Assembly (NCBI GenBank): GCA_000320545.1
Contig: ADNK01002141.1
Location: 1 to 61,950, forward strand
Length of the DNA stretch: 61,950 bases
Direction of reading: 5' to 3'
Source: Bigelowiella natans CCMP2755
Taxonomy: Eukaryota; Cercozoa; Chlorarachniophyceae
In this document: positions 13,142-25,014 of the stretch, piece by piece
Layout: the number at the start of each line of letters is the position of its first letter
Position numbering within the stretch: position 1 is the stretch's first letter
Notes under the pieces: model-generated
The model's database searches: none
Seen by the model: the letters and a program-made list of their open reading frames with translations, nothing else
Told to the model about the DNA's origin: nothing
Made by a program: the position numbers and the translations under genes

Positions 13142-14158
13142 ATGGATCAAGAGAAATCTAAAGTGTTGGTTCCAAAGAAATCTAGCAAGCAGAATTTTGA
13201 CGACGCTTGTTTCAATAATCGCATGGATCACTCTGCTTTGCTTCAGCTCATCACTCGTACCGACCACGTCGCCCGACTATCGATCGCTTAAAATATCCGG
13301 TACAAACTAACTCGAACAGATTAGCTTCCACTCAAGGTTGATGATATTCAACCAATCCTGCAACCGCTTCAAGTGACATCATTTTGCTTTGTTCGATTAG
13401 TATTGCAAAATGCGCGATCTGGCTCCAACTCCTTCCTGATTAGAACTCCACGGAGAATGATAAGAGTGGTGCCCCCAACAATATTCCGATTTGATTCACG
13501 CGTGATAGCTATGGCTCAAGGTATCATCATGTTTTTTAATTATCCTAATGCAGCAGCTGATAAGAGAGAGCGATCTACTACCTTTTACTACAACTACAAC
13601 ATTAGATGGCGACGACAACAACTTCGAATCATCTTTCGCACGAGAGGTTGCCCGACGTCGCGAGCAGGGCAGCAGCTCCAAATCTCCTTCAACGGAGACG
13701 AAAAGTGATGATCCTGCGAAGCTGGTTGCTTAATTGAAACTACTACGTGATTCGAAATAATTAGTCTTATAATTTCATTGTACCTCAATCAGATTCAAAA
13801 TTCTATCAATAACCGTCCTTCCCCCAGTACAAAACCAAACCAATCGTCGTCGGCTTCATCACCACCATCATCGCGTTCTTTATCTGATCGTAATCGAAAC
13901 GAGGATGCTGCCAAATCAAGAAGCAGTAGAAGTAGTACATCTATTCCAAGACCTCCTCCTACTTTTCAAAAGCAATCTGCTGCTCCGCCGCCCCCCTTTG
14001 GATCATCATCTTCTTCTTCAAACCAAAACGCTAAATCGTCAAAGAATACTTTTGGATCCCGTTCAAAAAGCGAAGAAAAGAGATTCGACTTCTTTGATGC
14101 CTTCAACTTTGACTTTACAGATCCAGACTATGTAAATACTCAACGACAGCAATTATGA
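13142..14158 (+). CDS. Ser/Pro-rich unknown protein with acidic aromatic tail
   Basis: The most convincing exons are 13552..about 13728 (contains NNFESSFAREVARRREQ, ends at a GTTGCT donor) and about 13793..14158 (acceptor ATCAG, stop TGA). The second encodes a low-complexity Ser/Pro/Asn region followed by FDFFDAFNFDFTDPDYV and a short tail. Upstream, an ATG at 13142 opens MDQEKSKVLVPKKSSKQNF and a likely exon near 13338 reads VDDIQPILQPLQVTSFCFV, but I could not close the phases between them. No domain is recognised. The alternating Phe/Asp tail could be a short linear binding motif; that is a guess. Confidence 0.45.
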
Positions 14159-14195
14159 TGTATTTTGACTTTACAGATCCAGACTATGTAAACAC

Positions 14196-14233
<38 letters not shown>

Positions 14234-14247
14234 AATTATGATGTATT
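14109..14247 (+). repeat. Tandem duplication of a 3' coding end with GAC expansion
   Basis: The sequence from TGACTTTACAGATCCAGACT through the stop codon of the upstream gene and ATGATGTATTTT is repeated immediately downstream. The second copy carries an expanded (CGA)n run in place of the original CAACGACAGCAA stretch. The second copy lies after the stop and is presumably untranslated. Confidence 0.85.
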
Positions 14248-14546
14248 TTAATTCATTTTAATTTGTGTCACTACTACTACTACCACTACCACCATCCATC
14301 ACCACCACATTAGGGCAAACCAAAAGCTCAGAGAACTACTACAAGTTCATCAGAGGTAGTGTCGGTGGAAAACAAATGACATCTACGATTACATATTATC
14401 AATGATAAAACTTGATTGATTCTAACCCCTTATTATCATCGGAGATCGATATGAATAAGAAGAGAATACTATTTCTTCAAATATACACTCAACTCCAAAG
14501 AAAACCATGAATCATTATGATATATTGGGCTTCTAAGAATACGAGC

Positions 14547-14673
14547 TCACTCACTCTTATAATAATAAGGGGGAAGGAAGCATCGGCGAGAGAATTTTCG
14601 AGCTGGGAAAATTGGGTACTGCTGCCTTCAATATTTCGTGACAACAGCATTGCCTTCTTCATTCCTTCCAGGG
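14547..14673 (-). CDS. Single probable exon of an unknown gene
   Basis: A minus-strand frame after acceptor TATGCAG reads an amphipathic helical segment (KITASLEGMKKAMLLSRNIE, then QFSQLENSLADASF) and ends at a strong donor GTGAGTGAG. The plus strand here is also partly open, but this reading looks better. I found no confident neighbouring exons, so start, end and function are unknown. Confidence 0.35.
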
Positions 14674-14775
14674 AAGCTGTAATTTTCTGCATAATTTCCC
14701 ATTGTAGACGGTAAACTAAGTTTTTGGCCAAAATTAGCTTTTTAATTCTAGTATTGTGTGTTTCATATTATGCAG

Positions 14776-15122
14776 GCTTGGGTTTTGCAGCCTCCTTCTG
14801 GCCTATCTCTGCAGTTATCCTCGTGCTTTTTGGCGGCATGTATGTTGCTATTCGACATTTTATTCACCGAAGAAGCACTGGCAGCATTACATTTTCTTGT
14901 TTTTTGTGACAAGCAATTTATCGGAAAATGAATTAATTGCAGTTATTTCGGGTTTGGTGGCAACTTCGTTCACGGGGGTACAAGCTCTTCACGGGTATAA
15001 GTTACATTAGTAATAATTATAGACAGCAGTACACAAATATTTTCGCTCTACTGCCTACCTCTACTACTAGTGATACAAATAAGCATATTATTCATTTATT
15101 ACAAGGCTCCATCTGTTACTGC
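14776..15122 (+). CDS. Possible small membrane protein exon(s)
   Basis: After the acceptor TTATGCAG, the plus strand reads GLGFAASFWPISAVILVLFG followed by GMYVAIRHFIHRR, a clear transmembrane helix with a basic flank. A second stretch after acceptor AATTGCAG at 14939 reads LFRVWWQLRSRGYKLFTGIS and stays open to a TGA at about 15122. The donor joining them is unclear, and no initiator exon was found. Function is unknown. Confidence 0.3.
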
Positions 15123-15125
15123 TGA

Positions 15126-16048
15126 GGAGGTGCTGAGGGATTTATGAATATGTGTACCGGCTGGCTGATTATAAAAGCCTAAAGATAATTGTAAGGTATT
15201 GTCTATTTAATCACATCGCTGGAACTGCTTTCTGGGAAATAGCTTAATGAAGTAGATTCTCTTGCATCTCGATTTGTCGCTGGCTAGCTGGTCACAGCTG
15301 TACGTAAAATAAAGTGAAGTGTATGTGCAGAGCAAGCTTTGTGCGTTTGCACGAACTAGCCACCGAAATATTTCGACGAGCGTCAACGTGTAACGTAACA
15401 GCCTGACAACGCCATGCATGTCTGCACATCATCATCTAGCAGATGTGTGCCACCGTGCCAACTCACTCCTGTATCGTAGTAGCTAGCTATCAGCTGGCAA
15501 TGAATCATCTATAGCTAGATGATGACGTACATCAGCCGCAGCTACATGAATCGATCCCGACCATCGTGTGGCGTTATTTCACTCATGTACATATATTGTT
15601 AGCTGCTGTCCCCATGATCAAGATCAAGTTTACTATGGACATGCATGTCTGCTGCCCATGTGCATGTAGATGCCACTGTGGACACAGCATGCAGGCAGCA
15701 TGCAGTGCTTCTACGTACACTTTGCTGTGTCTAGCACTACTACATACACGTGCATGTGTTCGAATAACATGTGCTCGTTGGCGATTCGATTGCGGAAAGA
15801 CGACAGTCATTCGCATAATTATCATGCATGAAATTTCATGCCCGCACGCACAGATTGATGATGAGGAAAATTGCACACGCAAGTCCGTTGAACATTGATT
15901 TCCTACTTAGGGACGATCTTTGCCTATGTACTTCCTCCTCTTCGAAAAATGCCTTTCACAGTCTCCCAAAGCAATCCTTTACCTAGTTGGAGGAAAACAG
16001 AAGATATTGATGATTAGTGGACAATGGAAGATGATGACAGAACGAAAT
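15126..16048. other. Gene-poor interval, mostly microsatellite-poor island
   Basis: No convincing exon. From about 15200 to 15900 simple repeats disappear and CTAGC, TGCATG and CACGTG-like words are common, as in the other islands of this window. Confidence 0.45.
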
Positions 16049-16274
16049 TCATATGAAATTGATTGTTTCAATCCTGCCTTCTGTTTTTGCATCGTTTTGA
16101 AGAGCTTTATCGATTGCCTCGTTAAGTGACTTGGTGATTTGCTTGACAGGATCAAGCTTGGTGTAAAAAGCCTAGATAAGATGACACACAGTTGCTTTGT
16201 AAAGAGGAATAGACGAAGATGGATGTTGTCGTGAGCGGACGATGATGATGGTAATATTTGACACAACCAAATCG

Positions 16275-16305
<31 letters not shown>

Positions 16306-17025
16306 ACTTCAACTGCCTCATCAACTCCATGATATTAATTATCTCATCATTATTTGGTCCTCTTTGCCATTTTAACCAGTTTATCAGTATTGTCCTCAAT
16401 TTTCTGCTACTCCTTCTAATATTGCTACTAATACTTCTACTACCGCTAATAATAAAAACAAACCTCCTCAGCCTCAGTCTTAACCTTGACGACAAAATGT
16501 AAAGAGGAGGAGGAGGCGTATCAGAAGCAAATAAGACCCACATCATTCAAATTAACGCATGCTACAATTTAGCTTCGGCTTTAATTATTAATGAAGCAGC
16601 TTGCCAACTAGGTGTTAAAATAGTTACATTGAGGAAATTGATGATGATTTATTATTTATATCGTATATCCAACGCAATAATTTTATCATTGTGAACATCA
16701 GCATCGTCCTCATCATCATCATTCATTCATTCTATCAATGGCCGCATCCATCCATCCATCAATCACCGCTTTTTTCTTTCTCGTGCCTCCAGGAAGTGGG
16801 TCTAGAGTGAACTCCCCTTTGTTCGCACATAATAATAATAATAATCATAATCATAATAATAATAATACTTTATGTTCAGTAGTGGAATAAGGATGAGAAG
16901 AAGCAGAAGAAGAAGAAGAAGAAGAAGAAGAAGAAGAAGAAGAAGATGATGATGATGATTGTAATCAATATTTCATCAAACGTGCTACTGCTGCTGCGAG
17001 GACGCAATTGGCGGTATTGTTATCG

Positions 17026-17059
<34 letters not shown>

Positions 17060-18319
17060 CATCGACTACTATTAATAATTACAAGAACCTGTAGGAGCTT
17101 TTACATCAGAAACAGACCCGAGAGGATCAAATGCCTGTTGTGACACAACAAACACACGTAAGATATGATCATATCATCATTCATAATCGTCGTCGCCATT
17201 GTAAGATTAAGTAACCCAATAATACCACTAACATCATCATTGAAAATATCATCATGTACTACTGTGAAAAATGCTTACTTCTAAGTTATATTGTGACAAA
17301 TGCATTGATTAGGAAGCAAAGAAAAAGAACAAGTTTAACTATTGTTTAAGGGTAATAATTACTCGAAACACATCCTTTTCCGTGCGCTGATTACTTGGCT
17401 CCCTATACAAAAGAGAAAGGATCAGCAAGGAGGAGAAAGAGGAAAGAGAGGAGGAGGAGGAGGAGGAGGAGGAGGAGGAGGAGGAAAAGAGCAGATGATG
17501 ATGTTGTTCAGTCTTCTTTCTTTCTGAACGAAAAGCAACAACAACATTCTTCTTCATCTTCTTCTAATGTGATGAGGACCAGATTGATGCTGCTGCTGTA
17601 TATAATATTATACATAAATATGTATTTTAATACATAAATAAATAAAAATATATATTGTTCGTAGTAATTCTTCTCCTCCTCCTTCGATGTTCCACACACA
17701 CCCCATGCTGAAGCTCTTTATGGGGTCTAATCGTCTCGTGAGTATCTCTCCAATCGTTTCATCCTGTTGTGTTACATCAGCATAGTCCTTGTGGGTGATG
17801 ATGATGACGATGATGATGACTAAGACTGATGCAGTCTTAATAAAAGAGGGAGGAGGAGGAGGAGGAGGAGGAGGAGGAGGATGAGATAAACTATATTTGT
17901 AGTACCTTGATTTCTTTCTTCCTGATCACACTCTGTGGATTCTTAATAAGCTGTCTTCTTCCTCCTCCTTCTCCTAAAGTAGTGGGTGATGCTGCTTCTG
18001 ATGCTGCTTCTGCTGCAAGGAACACCTTATCATCATTTCGGTCATTAGAAGATGATGTGGATACTACTCCTACTGATGCTGTGGTTGGTGGAGAAGTAGC
18101 AGCTAGCTTCGAGTTGGTTGTTGATGATGATAGTGTTTGCGGTGGTGGTGGTGGTGGTGGTGGTGGTGATGACGATGATGATGATAAGACTTTTGAAGAA
18201 GGGGAAGATGCTACTGCTGCTGGTGCTGGTGGTGCTGCTGGGGAATCACCAGGACTGGAAAATGGAGACTCAAGGTCTTCAATATTTATCACGAATGCTT
18301 GCGGATTACTCTTCTTCTC
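16049..18319 (-). CDS. Unrecognised seven-exon protein with Ser/Pro-rich segment
   Basis: Exons 18319..17906, 17787..17702, 17402..17363, 17134..17089, 16816..16767, 16394..16377 and 16171..16049 chain in consistent phase to a TGA (259 codons). The first holds a Ser/Pro/Ala-rich linker with a nine-Pro run from a GGT microsatellite. Downstream exons read DYADVTQQDETIGEILTRRL, EPSNQRTEKDVFR, AFDPLGSVSDVKAPT and GEFTLDPLPGGTRKKK, ending in AFYTKLDPVKQITKSLNEAI and an Ile-rich C-terminus. The 18-nt exon is speculative, although skipping it leaves the frame intact. The initiator lies upstream of 18319, in or beyond a GAT microsatellite, and was not resolved. I do not recognise the family; two similar L-D-P motifs (RRLDPIKSF and TKLDPVKQI) may mark a short repeat. 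Confidence 0.55.
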
Positions 18320-18627
18320 CTGAATTATCATCATCATCATCATCATAATCATCATCATCATCATAGATTCATTGTTTGTAAGTTGATAACAAACGAATGA
18401 AAGTAAAGTAGAGTTGTTGCATCTGGTTGGAAATTATTACTACATTCTCTTTTTCAGTCGGTGCCGGGGCCTTCGGTAGTACTAATAATACGACACACAT
18501 TGATTAGATAACAAATTACGCTACTCTTCTGTCTGGTGCAGGGAATTTGTTTCGAAAGTGATTGTCATCGTCGGTTGTTAGAGAATAATCCACTCACAGA
18601 CACAATGGACCACGAAGACAACACGGC

Positions 18628-18660
<33 letters not shown>

Positions 18661-18744
18661 AACGACGACGACGACTTTAATGCATGATGATGATAATGAT
18701 GATGATAATGTCCTCCTTTAGGTATATAAAAGAGCTCGTAGTAT

Positions 18745-18780
<36 letters not shown>

Positions 18781-18862
18781 AGTAGTTAAAATAGCAGGGG
18801 CAGCATTCGACGTAATAGTAGAGTAGTTAAAATAGTAGGGGCAGCATTTGACGCGGTACTAC
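18781..18862. repeat. Tandem duplication, period 41 bp
   Basis: Copies at 18781 and 18822 share AGTAGTTAAAATAG and GGGGCAGCATT. The duplicate overlaps the terminal exon of the small membrane protein gene, so the C-terminal codons and stop exist twice. Confidence 0.85.
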
Positions 18863-19578
18863 GTTCCCTCTAAATGACAGCATATAGGTAAATTCGAAAT
18901 AAGCAATAAAAATACTACTGAAAAGCTGCTTGAAATTCTCTATAAGACTTTCTTGTACTACCTTGATTTTCGATTACAGGGTTGTGGTCCTGGATCTGAA
19001 AACAATGATGTCAGTAGCTAAAAGTAGGATTGTCTTTAGACTTCTGCACGGAAATTTAAGTCTACCTGTAACGCTGCATAAAGCGCACTAGCCCCAAGAG
19101 CTGTGGCCAGTGGGGTGCCATAAAGAGTCCAGACTACAGGCAACATGCCAGTTCCGATCTGCGAACAAAGGTGAATTATTGACGATGATCATGATAATGA
19201 TTATTATGATGCGGAGACAATACTTTTAGTAGACGATATCTAGGCATATATGTTATAACCTTGACCAATTTCTTCACCCTAGAATCCGGAAGCTCCATTG
19301 TGAGAATTTTGGCATCTGTAGTGTTAAATAAGTCAAGTTGTATGTAGGTAGGTAGGTAGGTGGGTAGGTGGGTGGATAGGTAAGTAGGTAGGCACGTAGT
19401 ATCACGTCATACGAAGAAAATCGCTATAGCAGCAGCAGCTCGTACTTGTTAGTATTGCATATCTTCGTCGCTGCTGTAACGACGACGCAGTGTAGGAAGC
19501 AGGAGTGTAGAGTTTAGGGGTAAGGGGCTTCATTGATTGGGAAATGGTCCCCATAGTTCTCCCAGTAGGTGTCATCAT
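18827..19578 (-). CDS. Small single-pass membrane protein, 129 aa, five exons
   Basis: Exons 19578..19413, 19315..19260, 19158..19066, 18995..18962 and 18867..18827 join in phase to 130 codons with TAA. The ATG at 19578 is the first Met after an in-frame stop; an upstream coding extension cannot be excluded. The N-terminal 55 residues are Ser/Thr/Arg-rich without acidic residues (MMTPTGRTMGTISQS), typical of an organelle-targeting peptide. A short charged helix follows (AKILTMELPDSRVKKLVK), then a hydrophobic segment from IGTGMLPVVW to ALGASALYAALQ that should span a membrane, then a short tail. Size and layout resemble accessory subunits of mitochondrial or plastid complexes, but I cannot name one. 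Confidence 0.6.
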
Positions 19579-19794
19579 CAGTGAAGATTCAATCGGACTA
19601 CGCCTAATAAACCATGAATTGCTCAAGCTTAACAACGTGGTGGTGGTGGTGGTGGCCAATGGTTGGTTCACATATTATCATAAATAGTAAAGGGTGGATT
19701 GGTTCAATATTCTCTGAAGTAATCCAACTATCATCACATCAACAACACATGCAAACAATCTAATGCCGATTTTTATCGTTAACATCCTGTTAGA

Positions 19795-20028
19795 TACCGC
19801 CATGAACTTGATGTTGAAGCGATGATGCAAGTTGCTGTTGTTGCTACAACTGCCAATATCATAATCCTCGAACCACCCTGGCCATCGAATCTTCTACTGC
19901 GACGTTGCATTGCCCAGCGCATTGTTGCTCCAGCTAATTTAGTTGGAGGAGTGAAGAATGGGATGAGGGCAAGACGAGAATCCGTTTACGACGGAGCTGT
20001 GATTGGGAGGAGGAGGGCGCAAGAATAA
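19795..20028 (+). CDS. Possible C-terminal exon of an unknown gene
   Basis: After an acceptor-like CTGTTAG the plus strand stays open to TAA at 20028, reading YRHELDVEAMMQVAVVATT, then ILEPPWPSNLLLRRC and a basic tail ending GRRRAQE. Composition looks protein-like. I found no secure upstream exon; a possible plus-strand exon at about 18541-18720 (CFESDCHRRLLENN followed by a Thr run) might or might not belong. Function is unknown. Confidence 0.3.
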   Translation, partial: YRHELDVEAMMQVAVVATTANIIILEPPWPSNLLLRRCIAQRIVAPANLVGGVKNGMRARRESVYDGAVIGRRRAQE

Positions 20029-20208
20029 CATGTCGCACCCTCAAGATCCATCCCATTTCAACTCAAAAATAGCAGACAACCTCTTACCTTTTCTTCCGAC
20101 CAAACTAAACAAAGGGTTTGGCGCCACAATTTAGCAAATAGTTAGTAAGTTAGTGTTTTTGGGTAAATAAACATGCGATGTATATCTATGAAAAAATGGA
20201 CAGAAGAG

Positions 20209-20209
20209 C

Positions 20210-20249
<40 letters not shown>

Positions 20250-20287
20250 GCAACAACAACAACAACAGCAACAACAACAACAACAGC

Positions 20288-20384
<97 letters not shown>

Positions 20385-20409
20385 GCAACAACAACAACAA
20401 CAACAACAA
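20209..20409 (+). repeat. 200-bp (CAA)n tract with CAG interruptions
   Basis: Almost pure CAA for about 67 triplets with a few single CAG interruptions. All three forward frames are open through it (Gln, Asn, Thr), so open frames here say nothing about coding. It is the longest pure trinucleotide tract in the window. Confidence 0.95.
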
Positions 20410-20698
20410 GCTGTGAGGAGCAACAAAGTAGCACCCCCCTCCATTTAGTGGCGATTTACGTACGTTAGGTTCACATAAGACTCATAGACCAAATATCATG
20501 TTTTATGGTTACTACATCCCCTTTAAGATTTTTCGGAGATGGAGCAGTTAGCCTCTTCATCATCCACCACTCAGTGCATACCTTACTTACCCTACCCTAT
20601 AGTAGTAGAACCTTAGTTGTAGAAATTCGTCTTACTTCCATCAAATTTGTAAGGAACATCATGGAAAGTGGTGGGCCCTTGATCCGCTCTCAGAAAAA

Positions 20699-21324
20699 AT
20701 GTCGAAAGCTCCCATTTGCCTCCTTTCTATTCGTCATCATCGCAACCGCAAGTCTACGTAGAGGTTGAATCATCATCATCGTTATCGTCATCATCATCAT
20801 CATCATCATCATATGCCTTTCCACCATGTGCCTGTCCGATTATGAGATTCATCCTACCTGACAGCTGTTCTTCTCTTCGTTCTTCTTTTCATTCCCGTTA
20901 TGTTATAACCAAGAAGATTTTGACCTTCTTCTTCTCCCATCAGCTCCAATACCACAACATCAACGGATGGTTGCGTATTCTCCATGGCAAAGAATAAAAG
21001 AATTTATCGGCGTATCAACGGCTGTGGATCCTATATTCAGAAAGGTAGTTCTGGTAGTTGATAGCAAATGCGTATCATCCGCAACATGCGTGCTATAGAT
21101 TCTGAAACATGTAGAAACTTCTTCTTCGTGTTGTTGAGATATTACAACATGTCCCTCAAGATTCTTCAGGATGAAATCAAAAAGCTTCATGACCCAACAG
21201 CTATGGTGGAACAAATGATGCAGTATGTCCCCTAACTGAGTTATTAGCCTTTTATGCGAAATAAAATTAAATTTACCACCTACCAGCGCACAGCAAATGG
21301 ATGCAGATATGTTAGCCAGACAGG

Positions 21325-21386
<62 letters not shown>

Positions 21387-22984
21387 TATATTAATATATA
21401 TCCTTGTTTTATAATGTGGTTAACGTACTACGTTATGAATGAGTAGCAAATAGTAGTTATCATCCCTTCGGTTGGTTGGTCGATCTACCATCATCGCCTG
21501 TGCTTGTTGTTGTTGTTGTTGTTGTTGTGGTGTTTCAGCAGTAGTGGTAGTGGTAGTAGTCTAGTTGTACTTATTCATATCTGTTGTAATTAATTGTTCA
21601 GGAGGCTGAGCGGCTTGAGGAACTAACTTATTACCATCAAGATAATCTGAACCATCTCTTCAACGTATATGACAAGAATAAAGATTCATTTATAGAGTAA
21701 GTCTATAGCAGCCCAATTTTACCACTAAAATTAACATCTTTCTTACCCGTAATACCCAATATTTAATAATACTACGAAGAATTAAACTGATAATTATCAT
21801 TCCCTATCTTTCATCTTTTTGTTTGAATCATGATCATGATCAATGGCTAGCACGTCGGAGATTTATAGTCTATTGGAAGATTGGGGGAAAAGAGCTGCAT
21901 ATTGGGTGCCTGTGATCTTGTTGAAAACCACCATAGAAACTGTCAGCATAGCAAAGGAGCAGGTACTCCCAGAACAAAAAAGAGACCAACTTGCAGGATA
22001 CTTTTGACGAATATGTTAAACCCTATTCTCTCTTTTCTCCCTTTCTCTCTTTCTCCCGTGTATGCTCAAGCACACAACAAAAGTAGGACTATAGAAGAAA
22101 AAAGAAGCAGAGTACCATACACACTCACAAGCACACACACATTATCCTAATAATGAAAAAGGCTAAGATTCAAGGCAAACCAGTACCTGCATCTGCAAAG
22201 AGGAACTTCGGCTTAGCAAAGAAGCAAATCGCAGTATTTTCCAGCAACTTCTTCAGATATGTAATGCTGCTCAACCTTGACAACACACTATCAATACTAC
22301 CAATTGCCTCCTCCTCCTCGAATCATCATGATCATCATCAAATATGTTGTTTATTGCCAGAGCAACCCAGTGGTTGCAACGACGACTCTAGCTCAAAACA
22401 TACTGAAGCAAATCATCAAGAATTATAGATATCATGAAAAGCAGTCCAAGAGGTCAATCGACGACGAAATTCATGATGGTGATGATAATGATGACAAGGG
22501 AAATAAAGGTTCTGATGTTAGTACTAGTACTACTGCTACTTCCACCACTAATGGTGTTGAGGCAGACAACAAGAGTAGTAGTAGTAGTAGTAGTAGTAGT
22601 AGCAGCAGTTGTAACAATAGTAGCAGCACCACTACTACTGCTAGTACTTCAAGTGTCAGCGAAAAACTCGGTGATGATAGAGCAACAACAAGACAACAAG
22701 AGAAGGAGGAGGAGGAGGAGGCAGTAGCAGATGCAAACAGAGATGAAAATGATAAGGAACGTACCAATTCTCCTGGGGACAACCGAGGAGGAGGAAAATC
22801 TTCTGCAGCAACAGCAGCAAAAGAGGATGATGATCTTGGTGATGACCAAGCTGCTGTACCTGGAGGAGGAGGAGGAGGAGGAGGAAGCCTAAAAGTGCAT
22901 AAGAAACAGTTTCTGGACGAGTTTCTCAATGTAGTATTGACCATTCCCTTCCTCTTCCTCCTCCATTTAGTAGTTGGTATATAA
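20699..22984 (+). CDS. EF-hand protein with long acidic low-complexity tail
   Basis: Well-supported exons: about 20938..21041 (MVAYSPWQRIKEFIGVSTAV), a following exon through 21222 whose acceptor is TTGATAG at about 21063 (CRNFFFVLLRYYN, LKILQDEIKKLHDP), 21287..21323, 21602..21696, 21869..21962, about 22157..22260, and 22361 onward. A probable earlier exon at 20699..20826 is Ser-rich (PPFYSSSSQPQVYVEVE). Exons at 21602 and 21869 join to an EF-hand loop, LFNVYDKNKDSFIDLL, with Asp/Asn/Asp ligands spaced as expected for calcium binding. A helix precedes it (MLARQEAERLEELTYY). After a basic linker (AKIQGKPVPASAKRNFGLAK) the last exon is a 200-residue acidic Ser/Thr/Gly tract ending KKQFLDEFLN and a hydrophobic segment to TAA at 22984. 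A donor after FLN and an exon at 23036 could instead extend the gene. Calcium sensing is inferred. Confidence 0.65.
21331..21382. repeat. (TA)n microsatellite
   Basis: About 26 TA dinucleotides immediately after the donor of the exon ending MLARQ in the EF-hand gene. Confidence 0.9.
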
Positions 22985-23000
22985 GATATTGTGTTGGGTG

Positions 23001-23034
<34 letters not shown>

Positions 23035-23263
23035 GGCTATGCATATTTGGAGACTGGATGGAGAGGGCATCATGGTGAAACTACAGCTATTTGTTGCTCA
23101 AGGGGTCAGTAATACTTGTAGTTACAGTAATATTTACGCTGCTGCTTCAATTTGTGTCATGATACTACTATTATTGCTGCTACTACCACCAGTTGAAGCA
23201 ACAAACAGGGCCTACTATTACCCCGGGGGATGGCACAGCAGCACCAACACCAGATGCTGCTAA

Positions 23264-24640
23264 TGGCCAAGCGACCAACCAACAGTAGAAGAACAAGAAG
23301 GGAGGATGATAACTTCTCCTTCGGTACTACTACTACTACTACTACTAGTAGTAGTAGTAGTAGTTATGTATTGATGTACATCTATCTTTAGAGGGAGGTT
23401 GCTGGAAGAGTGAGGTCTCCTTTTAGATACGAAACTCAACATGCACGTTTAGTGCACATTATTATCAACAAATTATCTACTCAAAATCTTGATTATGTTC
23501 CCGTGAATCATCAATATATCCCAGCCTTTTGCTATACTTTGACATCTGATCCACATGCTTCAGATCGACTAGTGACGCATGGGTGATACATGATGCAGCA
23601 AAGTTTAACTTAATCAGGCCTGCAAATTGGGTTTATACAACGTTGACAGTTAGTTACGATGCCATACGATGATCACTATGTGGACATCCAAGTAAAATAC
23701 ACGTGTAAACGTTTTGCAAATGTTTATGTAAGTTGAAGCAGTGATGTACAAGTGAGCATTGCCATGCATGCAATGTCATTGTATTTGCAGTCAAATTATT
23801 ATTAATGGCGATCAACCATTATTTTATTGCAATGCTTAGAATGCCATCTAGCCATCAGAATAGCTTCTAGCTTGGACATACAAAAAGCGAAAGGAAAGTA
23901 CATGTATGTACTAAACGTCAGTACGTCGTTCGCGTGCATGTCCATATAGTGCGTTTTCTGTACGTATCATTGATGTATAACCTTAAAAACTCAAGCTAAG
24001 CAGCCAAATTTTAACATCCTGCGCTAGTGCGTGCGACCTCTTGCACCATTGTGTCATCATCGTCTCATTTGTCAGCTACAGCTACACACAAACAGCACTG
24101 GTAATGATACGTACGCACGACTTGTATACGTGAGCAAAGTTATCGACAACATGATGAAATGCACATCTAGAGATGAATGTATACTAGTGTAATGATTGAA
24201 TCTAATTTTATCAATGACCATCCTAATGTAGCTATGCAAATAAGCAGCCACAGCGCTTAATTAAATTGTACGCATTCGTTTCTGTATAAAAAAATATATA
24301 ATATATATGTAATATATTACTATTATCAGACTACTCTAGTACTGCCGCGCAAACTTTAAAGTGTAGCCGCACTCCGATATATGTATATATATGTGTGCGT
24401 GTATATTTATATGTAAATTCCCTCTTCATGTTGCTGGTACAAGATTCGTGGTTTCTATAGCCTGGTTGTTGTAGCATCTGCACGCACACAGCGGAGCATG
24501 TACATATCACCATACCATGAATCTTATGCACACATTACAACATGTACATATAACTTTATATATCGATCCTTAGCGCCATTAAAAAAAACGTGCGCTTTGA
24601 CTCAAGAATGACTAAGAAGAAACGAAGATGATTACGCGGA
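23264..24640. other. Gene desert between convergent genes
   Basis: This interval separates the 3' ends of the EF-hand gene and the USP gene. After a small (ACT)n/(AGT)n hairpin-like repeat near 23322-23364, the rest is microsatellite-poor, AT-rich at 24290-24330, with scattered CTAGC, ACGT and TGCATG words. No exon was recognised. Confidence 0.5.
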
Positions 24641-24856
24641 TTAACGCGTAAATCTCTCGCAGTTGAGATTTCCTTCAGTGCCTGAGAAACATATTCCATC
24701 TGAAATCAGCATATAATAGTAATAATAATGATAATAATAATGCACGATTTATGTTAAAAAAATGTCACCTCTTCGCTGATAAAAAAGCATATATGGCTCT
24801 ATGTTTGCAACCTAAGATAAAAAAAAAAAAGTTATCTAATCGTATCAATATGTGAT

Positions 24857-24888
<32 letters not shown>

Positions 24889-24975
24889 AATACCATCATA
24901 GATTATGATGTTATTTACCTGTGTTTCAGACACAAGATTGCAGAAAGAGTCGTTGTAATGTGCCCAAGAACCATC

Positions 24976-25014
<39 letters not shown>

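Noticed and set aside
20131-20448. Long Gln, Thr, Leu, Val and Cys frames
   Set aside because: All five arise from the same CAA tract; it has no stops in most frames whatever its function.
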